Under the pieces are notes generated by a model. The model did not search any database. It had not been told where the DNA came from and saw nothing but the letters and a program-made list of their open reading frames with translations. Shown piece after piece: positions 15,424-23,547 of a DNA stretch of 24,074 bases. The stretch comes from Saprospiraceae bacterium (GTDB lineage: Bacteria > Bacteroidota > Bacteroidia > Chitinophagales > Saprospiraceae): positions 1 to 24,074 of the forward strand of contig JAJCYJ010000304.1 of assembly GCA_029262975.1 (NCBI GenBank), given 5' to 3'. Numbering within the stretch: position 1 is the stretch's first letter; every line of letters starts with the position of its first letter. The translations under genes and the position numbers were made by a program.

Positions 15424-16221
15424 TTGCAAATATTTGGACATATAATTATAATTGCATTACTTACTATGCTCACGCAAATAGGTGGTATAATTTGGGCGAT
15501 TAGTTTTGGTGCTTTTAAGATCTATAAATCAAGTATATCCAGATACGTTAAAATATTAAGTTTTCTTGTCGCATATCTTTTGGTCTCATTTTTTGTGGTG
15601 CCACCAATTGCTAAATATTGTGGAAGGGTTCCATTACCAATAATGAAATCAGGATCTTTGATTCCACATAATTATATAACTCCTATTCTTAATAGACGCT
15701 ATGTCAGGCCTAAGCTGAAATCAGAGCTTTTGAGTATTTCAAATTCGATAAATGATCACAACAAGAGACTCAAGGTTTCATATCTGGATGCAAACTTCCC
15801 TTTTATAGATGGTTTTCCTCTTTTACCTCATTTAAGTCATAATGATGGCCTAAAAATTGACTTGGCATTTTACTATACTAAAAACAATACTGAGGGTAAT
15901 TTGAAACCTTCAAATATTGGATATGGCAAATTTGTAGAACCTAGTCAAAAGGAATTAAATCAAACTCAACTATGTAAATCAAAAGGTTACTGGCATTATG
16001 ACTACACAAAATTCATAACTTTAGGAAGTAGAAATGATTTAGAATTTGATTTAGAGAACACTAAAAACTTAGTAAGACAAATAGTTAATAGAAGTTCAAC
16101 ACAGAAAATCCTGATAGAGCCACATATAGAAAACAGACTTAAATTGAACAATAATAAAATAAGATTTCAAGGCTGTCATGCCGTTAGACATGATGATCAT
16201 ATTCATTACCAAATAGAATAA
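15424..16221 (+). CDS. Membrane-anchored LAS-type metallopeptidase-like protein (MepA/M74- or M15-like)
   Basis: The 265-residue protein has two N-terminal membrane segments (about 5-30 and 44-65) and then an extracytoplasmic domain. That domain carries the zinc-ligand pattern of LAS peptidases: H139-x6-D146 in SHNDGLKIDLAFYY, and H259-x-H261 in RHDDHIHYQIE at the very end. The last motif closely matches the RHDDH-x-H of MepA, a murein endopeptidase cutting DD-crosslinks. The middle (residues 150-230) is unlike MepA. A cell-wall hydrolase or a related immunity function is a reasonable guess, not shown. No ATG precedes the first helix: the frame starts at TTG 15424, with the next ATG at 15466 inside the helix, so the start is uncertain. 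Before this motif reading it would pass as a hypothetical protein. Confidence 0.65.
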   Translation: MQIFGHIIIIALLTMLTQIGGIIWAISFGAFKIYKSSISRYVKILSFLVAYLLVSFFVVPPIAKYCGRVPLPIMKSGSLIPHNYITPILNRRYVRPKLKSELLSISNSINDHNKRLKVSYLDANFPFIDGFPLLPHLSHNDGLKIDLAFYYTKNNTEGNLKPSNIGYGKFVEPSQKELNQTQLCKSKGYWHYDYTKFITLGSRNDLEFDLENTKNLVRQIVNRSSTQKILIEPHIENRLKLNNNKIRFQGCHAVRHDDHIHYQIE

Positions 16222-16229
16222 GACGAAAG

Positions 16230-16290
16230 ATAACAAAGTGCAATGATGGAAGGGCTCATTCCTTTCTCAACCACATGCATTGAACGTTAT
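16230..16290. other. attC-like imperfect fold in a short gene gap
   Basis: Arms ATAAC (16230-16234) and GTTAT (16286-16290) enclose a second pair, CAATG (16241-16245) and CATTG (16278-16282). Inside these are ATG/CAT (16246-16248, 16274-16276) with G16277 bulged, and an inner hairpin, GGAAGG with CCTTTC (16248-16253, 16261-16266). AAC and GTT at the outer boxes, a short spacer, an inner box and an extrahelical base are the features of integron attC sites, and 61 bp is within their size range. A further 8-bp inverted repeat, TAAGACGA/TCGTCTTA (16219-16226, 16311-16318), surrounds it. The consensus R box is imperfect and no integrase gene is in the window, so this is tentative. Confidence 0.25.
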
Positions 16291-16325
16291 AACTGATATT
16301 AATAAATGCATCGTCTTAAAAAAAT

Positions 16326-17366
16326 ATGACAAAGAAAAAAACAAAGGAAATACTCAGAGTAGTATTTATTATTGCAAGCATATCCTCTTTGTGGTTCGTA
16401 CCATGGATTTTAGTAAAGGCTTGGATACTACCACTACCGGGTACAGTTCAAGAACAAGTAAATGAAGCTATTGACCATGGTTTTGATGGAATGATTGTTT
16501 ATGTAGACGAAGCAAGCAAACCTCCAGCATTTTATGCGGCTGGCTGGCATGATCGCAAAAATAAAATACCTGCCAATCCGCACGCCTTATTCAAGATTGC
16601 CAGTATCACCAAACTATATGTTGCTGTTGCCACAACCAAATTGGTTAAAGACAATCGTTTGTTTTTGGATAAAACGCTCGCTGATTACTTTCCGGAACTC
16701 GTGAGAAGAATTGAAAATGCTGATAAAATCACTTTGAGAATGATGCTGCAACATAAGAGTGGCATTCCCAACTTTACCGATCACCCTGACTATTGGAAGC
16801 ATCCACCGAATAGTAGAGAAGAAGCGCTTGAATTTGCACTTGATTTACCCGCTAGCTTCGAGCCTGGTGAGGATTATGAATATTCTAACACAAATTATAT
16901 GTTGATTTCCGACCTCATTGATAAGGTGGTGGGTTATAGCCATCAACAGTATATTAAGGAGGAAATTATGATCCCACTTGAGCTCAACAATACGTACGGC
17001 TCGCTTAGTGAAGTGGATATAGACGATGTAATGAGCGGATACTACGTCGGTATTGACGAAGACTTAAAAACTGATGATTCAGGTTTAATGATTGCTACAG
17101 CACAGGACGTGGGTATATTCTTGCGAGCCTTAAATGATGGCTCTGTCTTTAATGAAGGGGAACAGGAAATATATTCTTCCATTTACGTATACGAACATGG
17201 AGGACTACTTCCTGGCTATCAGAGTCTTGCAAAATACCACAAAGACTTGGACATGGTTGTGGTTCAATTTATGAATACAACTAATTTTGATGGATACAAT
17301 TGGAATTTATCGCAAATCGTTTATAATCGAATTGTAAAAATACTGAAAAACAGAAAAAGTCAGTAA
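16326..17366 (+). CDS. Membrane-anchored beta-lactamase-fold serine hydrolase (class C / PBP4*-like)
   Basis: The 346-residue protein starts with a basic stretch and a hydrophobic helix (about 10-37), which should anchor it in the inner membrane with the enzyme outside. The beta-lactamase/transpeptidase-like domain has all three active-site elements: S93-x-x-K96 (ASITKLYVAV), Y186-S-N188 (EYSNTNYM) and H291-G-G293 (EHGGLLPGY). The family (Pfam Beta-lactamase) includes AmpC, DD-peptidases and esterases; motifs alone do not say which, and Bacteroidota carry many paralogues that are not resistance genes. It follows the LAS-type peptidase by about 104 bp, so both may act on peptidoglycan. The start ATG is supported by the anchor helix right after it. 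An overlapping frame at 16280-16465 is an artefact. Confidence 0.88.
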   Translation: MTKKKTKEILRVVFIIASISSLWFVPWILVKAWILPLPGTVQEQVNEAIDHGFDGMIVYVDEASKPPAFYAAGWHDRKNKIPANPHALFKIASITKLYVAVATTKLVKDNRLFLDKTLADYFPELVRRIENADKITLRMMLQHKSGIPNFTDHPDYWKHPPNSREEALEFALDLPASFEPGEDYEYSNTNYMLISDLIDKVVGYSHQQYIKEEIMIPLELNNTYGSLSEVDIDDVMSGYYVGIDEDLKTDDSGLMIATAQDVGIFLRALNDGSVFNEGEQEIYSSIYVYEHGGLLPGYQSLAKYHKDLDMVVVQFMNTTNFDGYNWNLSQIVYNRIVKILKNRKSQ

Positions 17367-17407
17367 CCATGGATATAAGACATTAAAACGACCTTTTATA
17401 CTAACCG

Positions 17408-17428
17408 TCACCGGTTTTGACGGACAAG
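17408..17428. terminator. Hairpin after the beta-lactamase-fold gene, terminator-like
   Basis: CCGTCA and TGACGG arms around a short CCGGTTT-type loop form a GC-rich stem in the 119-bp gap between this gene and the next. No clear T-tract follows, so transcription may continue. A second, looser dyad (CGTATT-T-AATACG) follows directly. Whether these are terminators or cassette-type palindromes is open. Confidence 0.3.
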
Positions 17429-17485
17429 CGTATTTAATACGACACATAACTTAAGCGACAAACGGAAAATTTAACAGTAAAACAA

Positions 17486-18127
17486 ATGATTAAGAAATAT
17501 TCAGTATTGATATGCCTTGTCATTTCTGTGATTTTAATGGCAATAGCAACCTTAGTCTATCCTGGTGGCTCATTGCTTGACCAAAATTCTACAGGGTTTA
17601 ATTGGTCTGAGAATTTTTTCAGCAATTTGTTTGAGGCTAAAGCGATAAATGGTATAGAGAACACATCAAGATTTTGGGCGCTGATTGGAATAGTCTTCCA
17701 CTCGCTTGGTTATGGAATCTTTTTTATCAATATGTCAAGAAAGATGTCCGATAGATTAACCGCTACCATCTTAAAACTTATTGGTGTGGCCAATTTATTA
17801 TTTACATTTTTAATTGCAACTCCCTTGCATGACATAATGGTAACAATATCGAGCACTTTGTTCTTGATTGGTTTGTTTTATATTACTTTTTTTATCCTAA
17901 AGACAAAGCTTCATTTACTCAAGGTCGCCTGCATTATTTGCTTATTGACTTTTTACTATACCTTATTCTTATATGGTACAGGAAATTGGGGGTTTTTGGC
18001 CATAATGCAGAAGGTGTCTTTCATCAGCTCAATGTTATTAGTATTAGCGTTGGAGTATTTTACCAAACAGGAAGATTTTATACCAATGAAACAAGACGGA
18101 CAAAAAAATCAAGCAACGAACCGTTAA
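17486..18127 (+). CDS. Multi-pass integral membrane protein, function unknown
   Basis: The 213-residue protein is almost entirely hydrophobic, with about six membrane helices: near 5-25, 63-84, 92-112, 117-137, 143-163 and 170-190. The loop between helices 1 and 2 is longest and polar (YPGGSLLDQNSTGFNWSENFFSNLF). The sequence PLHDIMVTISSTLFLIGL and the overall plan recall the DUF998 family of uncharacterised membrane proteins, but I cannot confirm membership. The tail is polar and glutamine-rich (MKQDGQKNQATNR). It is 78 bp upstream of the TonB-C-like gene. I do not recognise a function. A frame overlapping its 3' end (17938-18204) is only a shadow. Confidence 0.75.
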   Translation: MIKKYSVLICLVISVILMAIATLVYPGGSLLDQNSTGFNWSENFFSNLFEAKAINGIENTSRFWALIGIVFHSLGYGIFFINMSRKMSDRLTATILKLIGVANLLFTFLIATPLHDIMVTISSTLFLIGLFYITFFILKTKLHLLKVACIICLLTFYYTLFLYGTGNWGFLAIMQKVSFISSMLLVLALEYFTKQEDFIPMKQDGQKNQATNR

Positions 18128-18205
18128 CAATCTATATTTGTTTATGTCGAGAAAAGGCTCCCTTCGCCACAATTATAAAACGGTCATCAAAAGAAATGGA
18201 ATAAA

Positions 18206-18685
18206 ATGATGATAGTAAAAAGTGCTAAGAATATATTACTGGCTATTTTGCTATTTGGTAATTATGAGGTTTTTTCACAGCCAACTGGTTATTATTATAA
18301 ATATACTTTTGAAGACTTTGTTAGGTCTAAACCAGCAAATGAAGAAGCGTATGTCAAGACAATCTATAGAACTGCCAAATACCCCCGAGCTGACAGAGAG
18401 CAGGGAATTGAAGGAGTAATTAGAGTTATAATAATTAGCCATGGACCTGACAACATCGAAATAATAGTTCCTACACAAATTGGAACCTTGCACGAAGCGG
18501 CCATTCATGCAATAGAAGAGGCGAATAGCAAGTTTCCACTGAATTCAAATGAAAAATTCATGACAGAGCTATTTATTAAATATGATATGGAGCCCTGGGA
18601 AAAGCATAGTCAAAGTACAGATACAATCGTCGTATTAGCAGGCCTCCCTAAGTACCGGGAAACGAAATTAGTGAACAACAATTAA
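18206..18685 (+). CDS. Small secreted protein with a TonB C-terminal-like domain
   Basis: The 159-residue protein has a signal peptide (about 1-25, MMIVKSAKNILLAILLFGNY..., ending in FSQ). A domain resembling the C-terminal domain of TonB follows: AKYPRADREQGIEGVIRVII, then IIVPTQIG and LHEAAIHAIEEANSKFP. In Bacteroidota such domains normally sit at the end of a long TonB with an N-terminal membrane helix and proline-rich spacer, or in a secreted form where they are often called energy-transducer TonB. Here there is no spacer and probably no anchor, so it cannot work as an ordinary TonB. It may bind a partner in the periplasm. The function is unknown; the domain call is moderately sure. Confidence 0.7.
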   Translation: MMIVKSAKNILLAILLFGNYEVFSQPTGYYYKYTFEDFVRSKPANEEAYVKTIYRTAKYPRADREQGIEGVIRVIIISHGPDNIEIIVPTQIGTLHEAAIHAIEEANSKFPLNSNEKFMTELFIKYDMEPWEKHSQSTDTIVVLAGLPKYRETKLVNNN

Positions 18686-18779
18686 ATGGCGAAGGATAAC
18701 GATCAGTCATAATCCGGACTTACTTGGGTCGCGCGTCAGGTACACAAAGACAAAAGATTTTAATTGAAAACATAATAAA

Positions 18780-19628
18780 ATGAAGATCGCAGTTACAGCG
18801 GCAAATGGACAATTAGGTTCGTCAATTGTAAATGAACTAAAAAAGGAGATTGGCGAAAATAATGTAATTGGAATTGTCAGGTCACCAGAAAAAGCATCAC
18901 ACCTTGGCGTTGAGATTAGAAACGGTGATTATAATAACCGAGATGATTTTAATGCTGCTTTAAAAAGTGTTGATAAAGTAATGCTCATTTCGGGAATGGA
19001 TGATCCTCAAAAAAGAATTCAGCAACATAGGAATGTAATTGAAGCCGCAAAACAGAATGGCGTAAAAAAGATTGTTTACACCAGTATAGTTGGGGATGAA
19101 GAAAAAAATGCCTTTAGCCCAATTGTTAAAAGCAATCGTTTAACGGAAGAAGATATCAGAAACTCAGGGCTATATTGGTCTATTGGAAGAAACGGGATTT
19201 ATATCGAACCAGATTTGGCTTATATTGATACTTACAAGAAGGAAGGTGAAATTAGAAATTGTGCAGGAGATGGAAAATGTGCATATACCAGCAGATCTGA
19301 ATTGGGATATGCATATACAAAAATGCTAATTCAAGATATCCATAATGATAATACATATAATCTGGTGGGAGAACCAATCTCGCAAAAAGAACTGACGGCT
19401 CTCATTAATCAAGTTTATAATACGCAACTTGTTTTTAATCAGATATCCGTCGACGATTACGAAAAAGAAAGAAAACAAGAGTTAGGGGAATTTATTGGAG
19501 GGGTGGTTGTTGGCATTTATAAAGGCATTAAGGATGGCGTATATGACATTCCTTCCGATTACGAAAAAGCAGCAATAAGGCCCCATAAACTACCTATAGA
19601 AATGATAAGAGCATATATTAACCAGTAA
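18780..19628 (+). CDS. NmrA/QorB-type NAD(P)H-dependent reductase (atypical SDR)
   Basis: The 282-residue protein begins with the cofactor motif MKIAVTAANGQLGSSIV and continues with GIVRSPEKA, the R-x-P-x-K-A that reads the NADP phosphate. Further segments are GDYNNRDDFNAALKSVDKVMLIS, QQHRNVIEAAKQNGVKKIVYTS, IGRNGIYIE and AAGDGK-like NCAGDGKCAYTSR. This is the plan of QorB (quinone oxidoreductase 2) and related NmrA-like proteins of the atypical short-chain dehydrogenases. QorB reduces quinones with NADPH; many homologues are stress-linked. The substrate here is not known. There is no catalytic Tyr-x3-Lys, as usual for this branch. The gene is followed by a short hairpin at 19660-19677. Confidence 0.85.
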   Translation: MKIAVTAANGQLGSSIVNELKKEIGENNVIGIVRSPEKASHLGVEIRNGDYNNRDDFNAALKSVDKVMLISGMDDPQKRIQQHRNVIEAAKQNGVKKIVYTSIVGDEEKNAFSPIVKSNRLTEEDIRNSGLYWSIGRNGIYIEPDLAYIDTYKKEGEIRNCAGDGKCAYTSRSELGYAYTKMLIQDIHNDNTYNLVGEPISQKELTALINQVYNTQLVFNQISVDDYEKERKQELGEFIGGVVVGIYKGIKDGVYDIPSDYEKAAIRPHKLPIEMIRAYINQ

Positions 19629-20159
19629 AAAACTATGCCCAACAAAACCTAAATGCAAGAGCACCATGTGGGGTGCTTCTATGTATAGCAAGACTGGCAG
19701 GAAAATATTTATTCCTCCAAAGAACAAAATACTATCTTTAGCCAACACGCTAAGGAATACTAAAAGTATAGCAATACAATGATTGAATTATTCTGTATTG
19801 TAAGCCTTTTTCTTGTTCATAATATAAAAGATTGAAGGAATTAGCTAAGTATATAAAGGAGTTTTTATAATTTCTTCTTTTGTAGGACTAAACTTGATGA
19901 TATAGAAGAGCCTCTTTAAGATATAGAGGTAAAACTCGATATTAATATATTATAGGCACTTCAAGTAAACTATTAGAGCGTATCAAAAATTGATTAGCAG
20001 GCACCATTATTGAGTAGATAAAATTTAAATCGAATTTAAAAAGTGAAGAAGAAAATGTAATCCCATTGACGTTGCATATGAGATCTGACTTGCAGTTGCT
20101 ATGTCCACTCCATATGCTCCGAAGTACAGTTAATTAAAGTTTTTCAACAAGTCGATAAA
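19629..20159. other. 531-bp AT-rich gap before the pseudouridine synthase gene
   Basis: No credible gene is found on either strand. Besides the hairpin at 19660-19677, it contains two dyads: CAATACA/TGTATTG at 19772-19778 and 19794-19800, and TTTAAAT-CGA-ATTTAAA at 20024-20040. Both are AT-rich and of uncertain meaning. The promoter for the rluA-type gene should lie near the right end. Confidence 0.45.
19660..19677 (+). terminator. Possible terminator after the QorB-like gene
   Basis: AGCACC (19660-19665) and GGTGCT (19672-19677) pair perfectly around ATGTGG, 31 bp after the stop codon. Only TTCTAT follows, not a proper T-run, so termination would be weak. Confidence 0.4.
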
Positions 20160-20867
20160 ATGCAAAAAAAAGATTCCTCTTCAAAAAAATACGCTAATAA
20201 ACATCAACCAAAAGGACTAACGATTCTTTATGAGGATCGTGATATTCTTGTTGTAGATAAAGTACAGGGTTTGCTGACAATAGCAACGGACAGGGAGAAA
20301 CAGAAAACAGCTCATTACCTTTTAAATGATTATGTAAAAAGAGGGAATCAACGATCAAGAAATCGTGTATTTATAGTTCATCGTCTGGATAGAGATACTT
20401 CAGGGATTCTAATTTTTGCCAAACATGAAAATGCGAAACGTTATTTGCAAGATAAATGGGCAACCTTTAGTAAAAATTATTTTGCAGTGGTGTATGGTTC
20501 ACTTCAAGAGAAGGAAGGGGTGATTACATCTTATTTATTAGAAAATAGAGCATACAGAGTGTATTCTGTAAATGATCCTGATAAAGGGAAGTTATCTAAA
20601 ACAGGTTACAAAACGATTAAAGAATCGGACAAATACAGTCTGCTCGAAATTAATCTCTTAACGGGTAGGAAAAACCAAATTCGAGTTCACCTATCAGAGA
20701 AGGGGCATCCTGTTGTAGGAGATAAAATTTACGGGAAAGCGGATAAAGGAATTAAAAGGTTAGCGCTTCATGCTGCTTCGCTTATAATATTACATCCGTT
20801 TACGAATAAGGAAATGAGTTTTGAGACAGAGATTCCTCTTTATTTTAAAACATTGTTGAAATTATAA
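20160..20867 (+). CDS. RluA-family RNA pseudouridine synthase
   Basis: The enzyme isomerises specific uridines in rRNA or tRNA to pseudouridine. The 235-residue protein has the RluA catalytic core. Motif I is LTILYEDRDILVVDKVQGLLT at about 20-40, motif II is VHRLDRDTSGILIFAKHENA with the catalytic aspartate D77 right after HRL, and motif III is LLEINLLTGRKNQIRVHLSEKGHPVVGD at about 161-188. The ending LALHAASLIILHPFT is typical. There is no N-terminal S4 domain; a short lysine/serine-rich tail (MQKKDSSSKKYANKHQ) is there instead, which resembles the short RluA/TruC branch. The target nucleotide cannot be predicted. It stands alone, with gaps of over 500 bp on both sides. The start ATG leaves the motif I spacing normal. 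Confidence 0.93.
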   Translation: MQKKDSSSKKYANKHQPKGLTILYEDRDILVVDKVQGLLTIATDREKQKTAHYLLNDYVKRGNQRSRNRVFIVHRLDRDTSGILIFAKHENAKRYLQDKWATFSKNYFAVVYGSLQEKEGVITSYLLENRAYRVYSVNDPDKGKLSKTGYKTIKESDKYSLLEINLLTGRKNQIRVHLSEKGHPVVGDKIYGKADKGIKRLALHAASLIILHPFTNKEMSFETEIPLYFKTLLKL

Positions 20868-20979
20868 AGAACAGAAATCTGAAAAGTCGGAAGATTGGGC
20901 GTTAGACTGAAAAATAATCCTAGTGATAGATTTGGCATCTAATATATAAGCCGAATATAACTAATAGCAATAATTGAAC

Positions 20980-21080
20980 AGTGGTTGTAAAGTAACCACT
21001 AGAACAATTCTATCGCTGAAACAAGCCCAAAGCTGGTACAAGTCTCTGACTTGTATCCTAGTTAGCTCGTCTTCAGACGA
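20980..21080. repeat. Cluster of three REP-like hairpins
   Basis: Three perfect stems follow one another. AGTGGTT pairs with AACCACT (20980-20986, 20994-21000). TACAAGTC pairs with GACTTGTA around TCT (21037-21044, 21048-21055). TCGTCT pairs with AGACGA around TC (21067-21072, 21075-21080). Short perfect stems with tiny loops in non-coding DNA are the form of repetitive extragenic palindromes. The second stem has a relative 400 bp downstream. Confidence 0.6.
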
Positions 21081-21450
21081 AAAGGTATACCAAAATTGAA
21101 AACAAATGTGTCCTACTTACATTCAATATATGCAGTCAATAATACTTAACTTTTAAAACGTTTAGAATAGTCGATTAAGTAGACAACGGACCAATGAAAG
21201 TTTAGTGTTATAATGTATCAGATGTTCTTATGTTTAGTTTTTGATCAGAAGACTAATTAATAATTGCCGTGTTCCTGTAGGAGAAGCAAAATTATTTAAA
21301 ATAAGATTATGCAATTAACAATTAGAAATGAAGCACTAAATATTCGACATACACTTGTTGAAAATTTATTTTGAAATTGTCCTGAATATTTACCTGGAAT
21401 ATAAGGAGCAATTGCTCTAATTAATTCGTCAGGAGATGAGATAGAACGGG

Positions 21451-21469
21451 TACGAGTCCGATACTCATA
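21451..21469. repeat. REP-like hairpin related to the one at 21037-21055
   Basis: TACGAGT (21451-21457) and ACTCATA (21463-21469) pair with one mismatch around CCGAT. The arms resemble the upstream stem (TACAAGTC/GACTTGTA), preceded in both cases by GG and followed by a C-containing tail, so the two look like diverged members of one family. Confidence 0.45.
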
Positions 21470-21904
21470 CTACCAGGGATCATGTCAAAGATGCCACCCA
21501 AAAAGTGTTGTCACTAATTTATTTTGACGCGGACTACATCTTACTTAACTCATGATTCCAAATAAGCACCTTTAAGTTAGGTTATCAAGTTCTCTTATAG
21601 AGTTGGCAATAAGAATCATACCTGGCTAGATTTTATCTTATGCTAAAGGCCACTCTCGATGAAGAAAGAGTGCTTCTCGTAGCAATTGAAGATATGATTT
21701 CAATGATTGACAAAGACTTGGACCATAAATAGCCATTTACTATTAGCAAGAAATGATCCATTATGCAAGGTCATTCCATTATTGTTGGTTGATAATTCTC
21801 TATAGTTTGGTGAGAATAAAAAGGGTAGTTATTATCTTGGGAATGTAGAGGTACCGATACTTTACGAATAGGGGATTGTTAGTAGTCAAATCAGATAAAT
21901 CAAT

Positions 21905-23347
21905 ATGAGTAGATCAACTAGGATGTCAGGAATCGTTCTTTTCGCATTTTGCTTCAATTCATTCTGTTTTGCCCAACTGAATATTGAGGAAATTGTAAAA
22001 CAAAGAATTGAGGAGAAAAACATCCCGGGCTTTGCGTTCATCGTGGCCAAAAACGGGAAAATACTCAAGGAAGGATATTATGGTGTTGCCAATCTTGAAT
22101 TGAATGTACCAATAACGGAGAAATCTGTTTTTGCAATAGCATCAATGAGTAAGACCTTTACCGCTACTGCCATTCTTTTAATGGCAGAAGAAGGGAAATT
22201 AAGTCTGTATGATCCTGTTAGAAAATACATTCCAGAGGCGCCTGCGTCATGGGAACTTATTACAATAAAACAATTACTTACCCATTCATCAGGCTTGGTT
22301 GATGAATGGGAACTTTATAGTTGGGATAAGTCAAACAAATTATTTTTAGATTCCCAATCTGACAGCTTAATTCTTAATCACCTGTTTACTACGGAACTTA
22401 AATTTAGGCCAGGAACTGACGTGCGTTATTCATGCGGCCCTTTTGTTTTAGGAGTTGTGATTGAAAGAATAACGGGCCAATATTATGAGGAATACCTTAA
22501 GAAAGTCATTTTTATTCCACTGAATCTGAACGATGCATATGTTGATCATCCGTATAAGATAATTCCCAATAGGGTATCAGGGTATTTTAATCATGACACG
22601 ACTGACATGAATACCGGAGTTTCAGGAATAGGAAATGGAATCTTAATGGCTCCAGTCGCGTATGGTAGAGCAGATGTAGGCATCAGAACAACGGCCAGAG
22701 ATTTAAGTAAATTTTATGATGCATTACTAACTGGAAAGTTGTTAAATGAAAATTCGATGAACATCATGTTCAATTCACCTACACTTGACAATGGTAATTA
22801 TATTTCCACAGCACCAGGATGGATGATTTGGCCGATGTCAGGAAATCTAATTGCAGAGCATAGCGGTGCTTTTAGAACAGGATTCAATAGTCAAGCGTAT
22901 CTTGTTCCAAAGGATAATTTTGTCATTATTTTGCTTACAAATCTTCATGGTTCACTCAAGTTTACATTAACGCAACAAATAGCTGGTAATTATTTTCCGG
23001 AATTATCTCCAATTTCAGTGAAAACACTTAAAACGGATAACTGGCCCGAGCTTACTGCCGAGCACTTTAATTTTTTTAAAAGTATTGATTCAGTTACGCT
23101 GAATGAAAAATGGATACATAAAAATTATCCTAAATCGTATCTATCAAAAGCGCTAAAGAAATCTATTGCAAGTGCCGAATCAATTATTTTTTTAGGTGAA
23201 GATGGTGTAAGTAGTAAAAATATTAAGTTGTTTGGAGTAAGAATTCATAAACTTCGCTATTACAAATTGATTGCCAGCAAAGAACTTTATACGGCAGTTT
23301 CGTTAGACAAAGATGGGAAAATTGTATTTGTTGATTATCCGGAATAA
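21905..23347 (+). CDS. Secreted beta-lactamase-fold serine hydrolase with an altered second motif
   Basis: The 480-residue protein has a signal peptide (about 1-24, ending in CFAQ), so it is exported. The beta-lactamase/DD-peptidase domain runs to about residue 345 with S80-x-x-K83 (IASMSKTFTATAIL), the LLTHSSGLVDE segment, and H319-S-G321 (EHSGAFRTGF). The second motif, normally Tyr-x-Asn, reads Y175-S176-C177 (RYSCGPFVLG): cysteine replaces asparagine while the catalytic tyrosine is kept. Such changes occur in esterase-like members, so beta-lactam hydrolysis should not be assumed. A C-terminal region of about 135 residues contains repeated turns such as FNFFKSIDSV and may be a small add-on domain. 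It is unrelated in sequence detail to the other family member at 16326. The gene stands alone. Confidence 0.87.
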   Translation: MSRSTRMSGIVLFAFCFNSFCFAQLNIEEIVKQRIEEKNIPGFAFIVAKNGKILKEGYYGVANLELNVPITEKSVFAIASMSKTFTATAILLMAEEGKLSLYDPVRKYIPEAPASWELITIKQLLTHSSGLVDEWELYSWDKSNKLFLDSQSDSLILNHLFTTELKFRPGTDVRYSCGPFVLGVVIERITGQYYEEYLKKVIFIPLNLNDAYVDHPYKIIPNRVSGYFNHDTTDMNTGVSGIGNGILMAPVAYGRADVGIRTTARDLSKFYDALLTGKLLNENSMNIMFNSPTLDNGNYISTAPGWMIWPMSGNLIAEHSGAFRTGFNSQAYLVPKDNFVIILLTNLHGSLKFTLTQQIAGNYFPELSPISVKTLKTDNWPELTAEHFNFFKSIDSVTLNEKWIHKNYPKSYLSKALKKSIASAESIIFLGEDGVSSKNIKLFGVRIHKLRYYKLIASKELYTAVSLDKDGKIVFVDYPE

Positions 23348-23547
23348 GGAGAAGACTAAAAAGGTCAACAAACATTTGGCAATAAATATCCTGTATGTGC
23401 AGGGCACTTCACAACATTTTTACTTGTACCTGTCATAGGAAGATAACTTGGTCTGAACAAAATTCTACATTGTGCAAATTTGATGTCAACAATAAGTTGA
23501 ACAAGAATATATGAGTCTCGTTGTTTTTAGTTCTATCAAGGAGTTGA

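Larger units (their letters stand above)
20868..21904. other. 1-kb gene-poor region with scattered hairpins and short frame fragments
   Basis: Frames in all six directions are short and broken. Hairpins at 20980-21080 and 21451-21469 are listed separately. Two tiny + strand frames read somewhat like protein: 21309-21374 (MQLTIRNEALNIRHTLVENLF) and 21640-21732 (30 residues, with LDEERVLLVAIEDMISMIDK). Neither has a detectable family or a credible leader. They may be relics of lost genes. The promoter of the next gene should lie near 21850-21900, but I cannot place it. Confidence 0.45.

Noticed and set aside
16280..16465. 61-residue frame overlapping the beta-lactamase-fold gene
   Set aside because: It is out of frame with a gene that has three intact active-site motifs, and its own translation has no family features.
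16326..17366. Beta-lactam resistance gene
   Set aside because: The motifs only show the broad serine beta-lactamase/DD-peptidase fold; Bacteroidota carry many such paralogues with other roles.
17938..18204. 88-residue frame over the end of the membrane-protein gene
   Set aside because: It is a shadow of the multi-pass membrane protein in another frame, with a composition that looks like noise past that gene.
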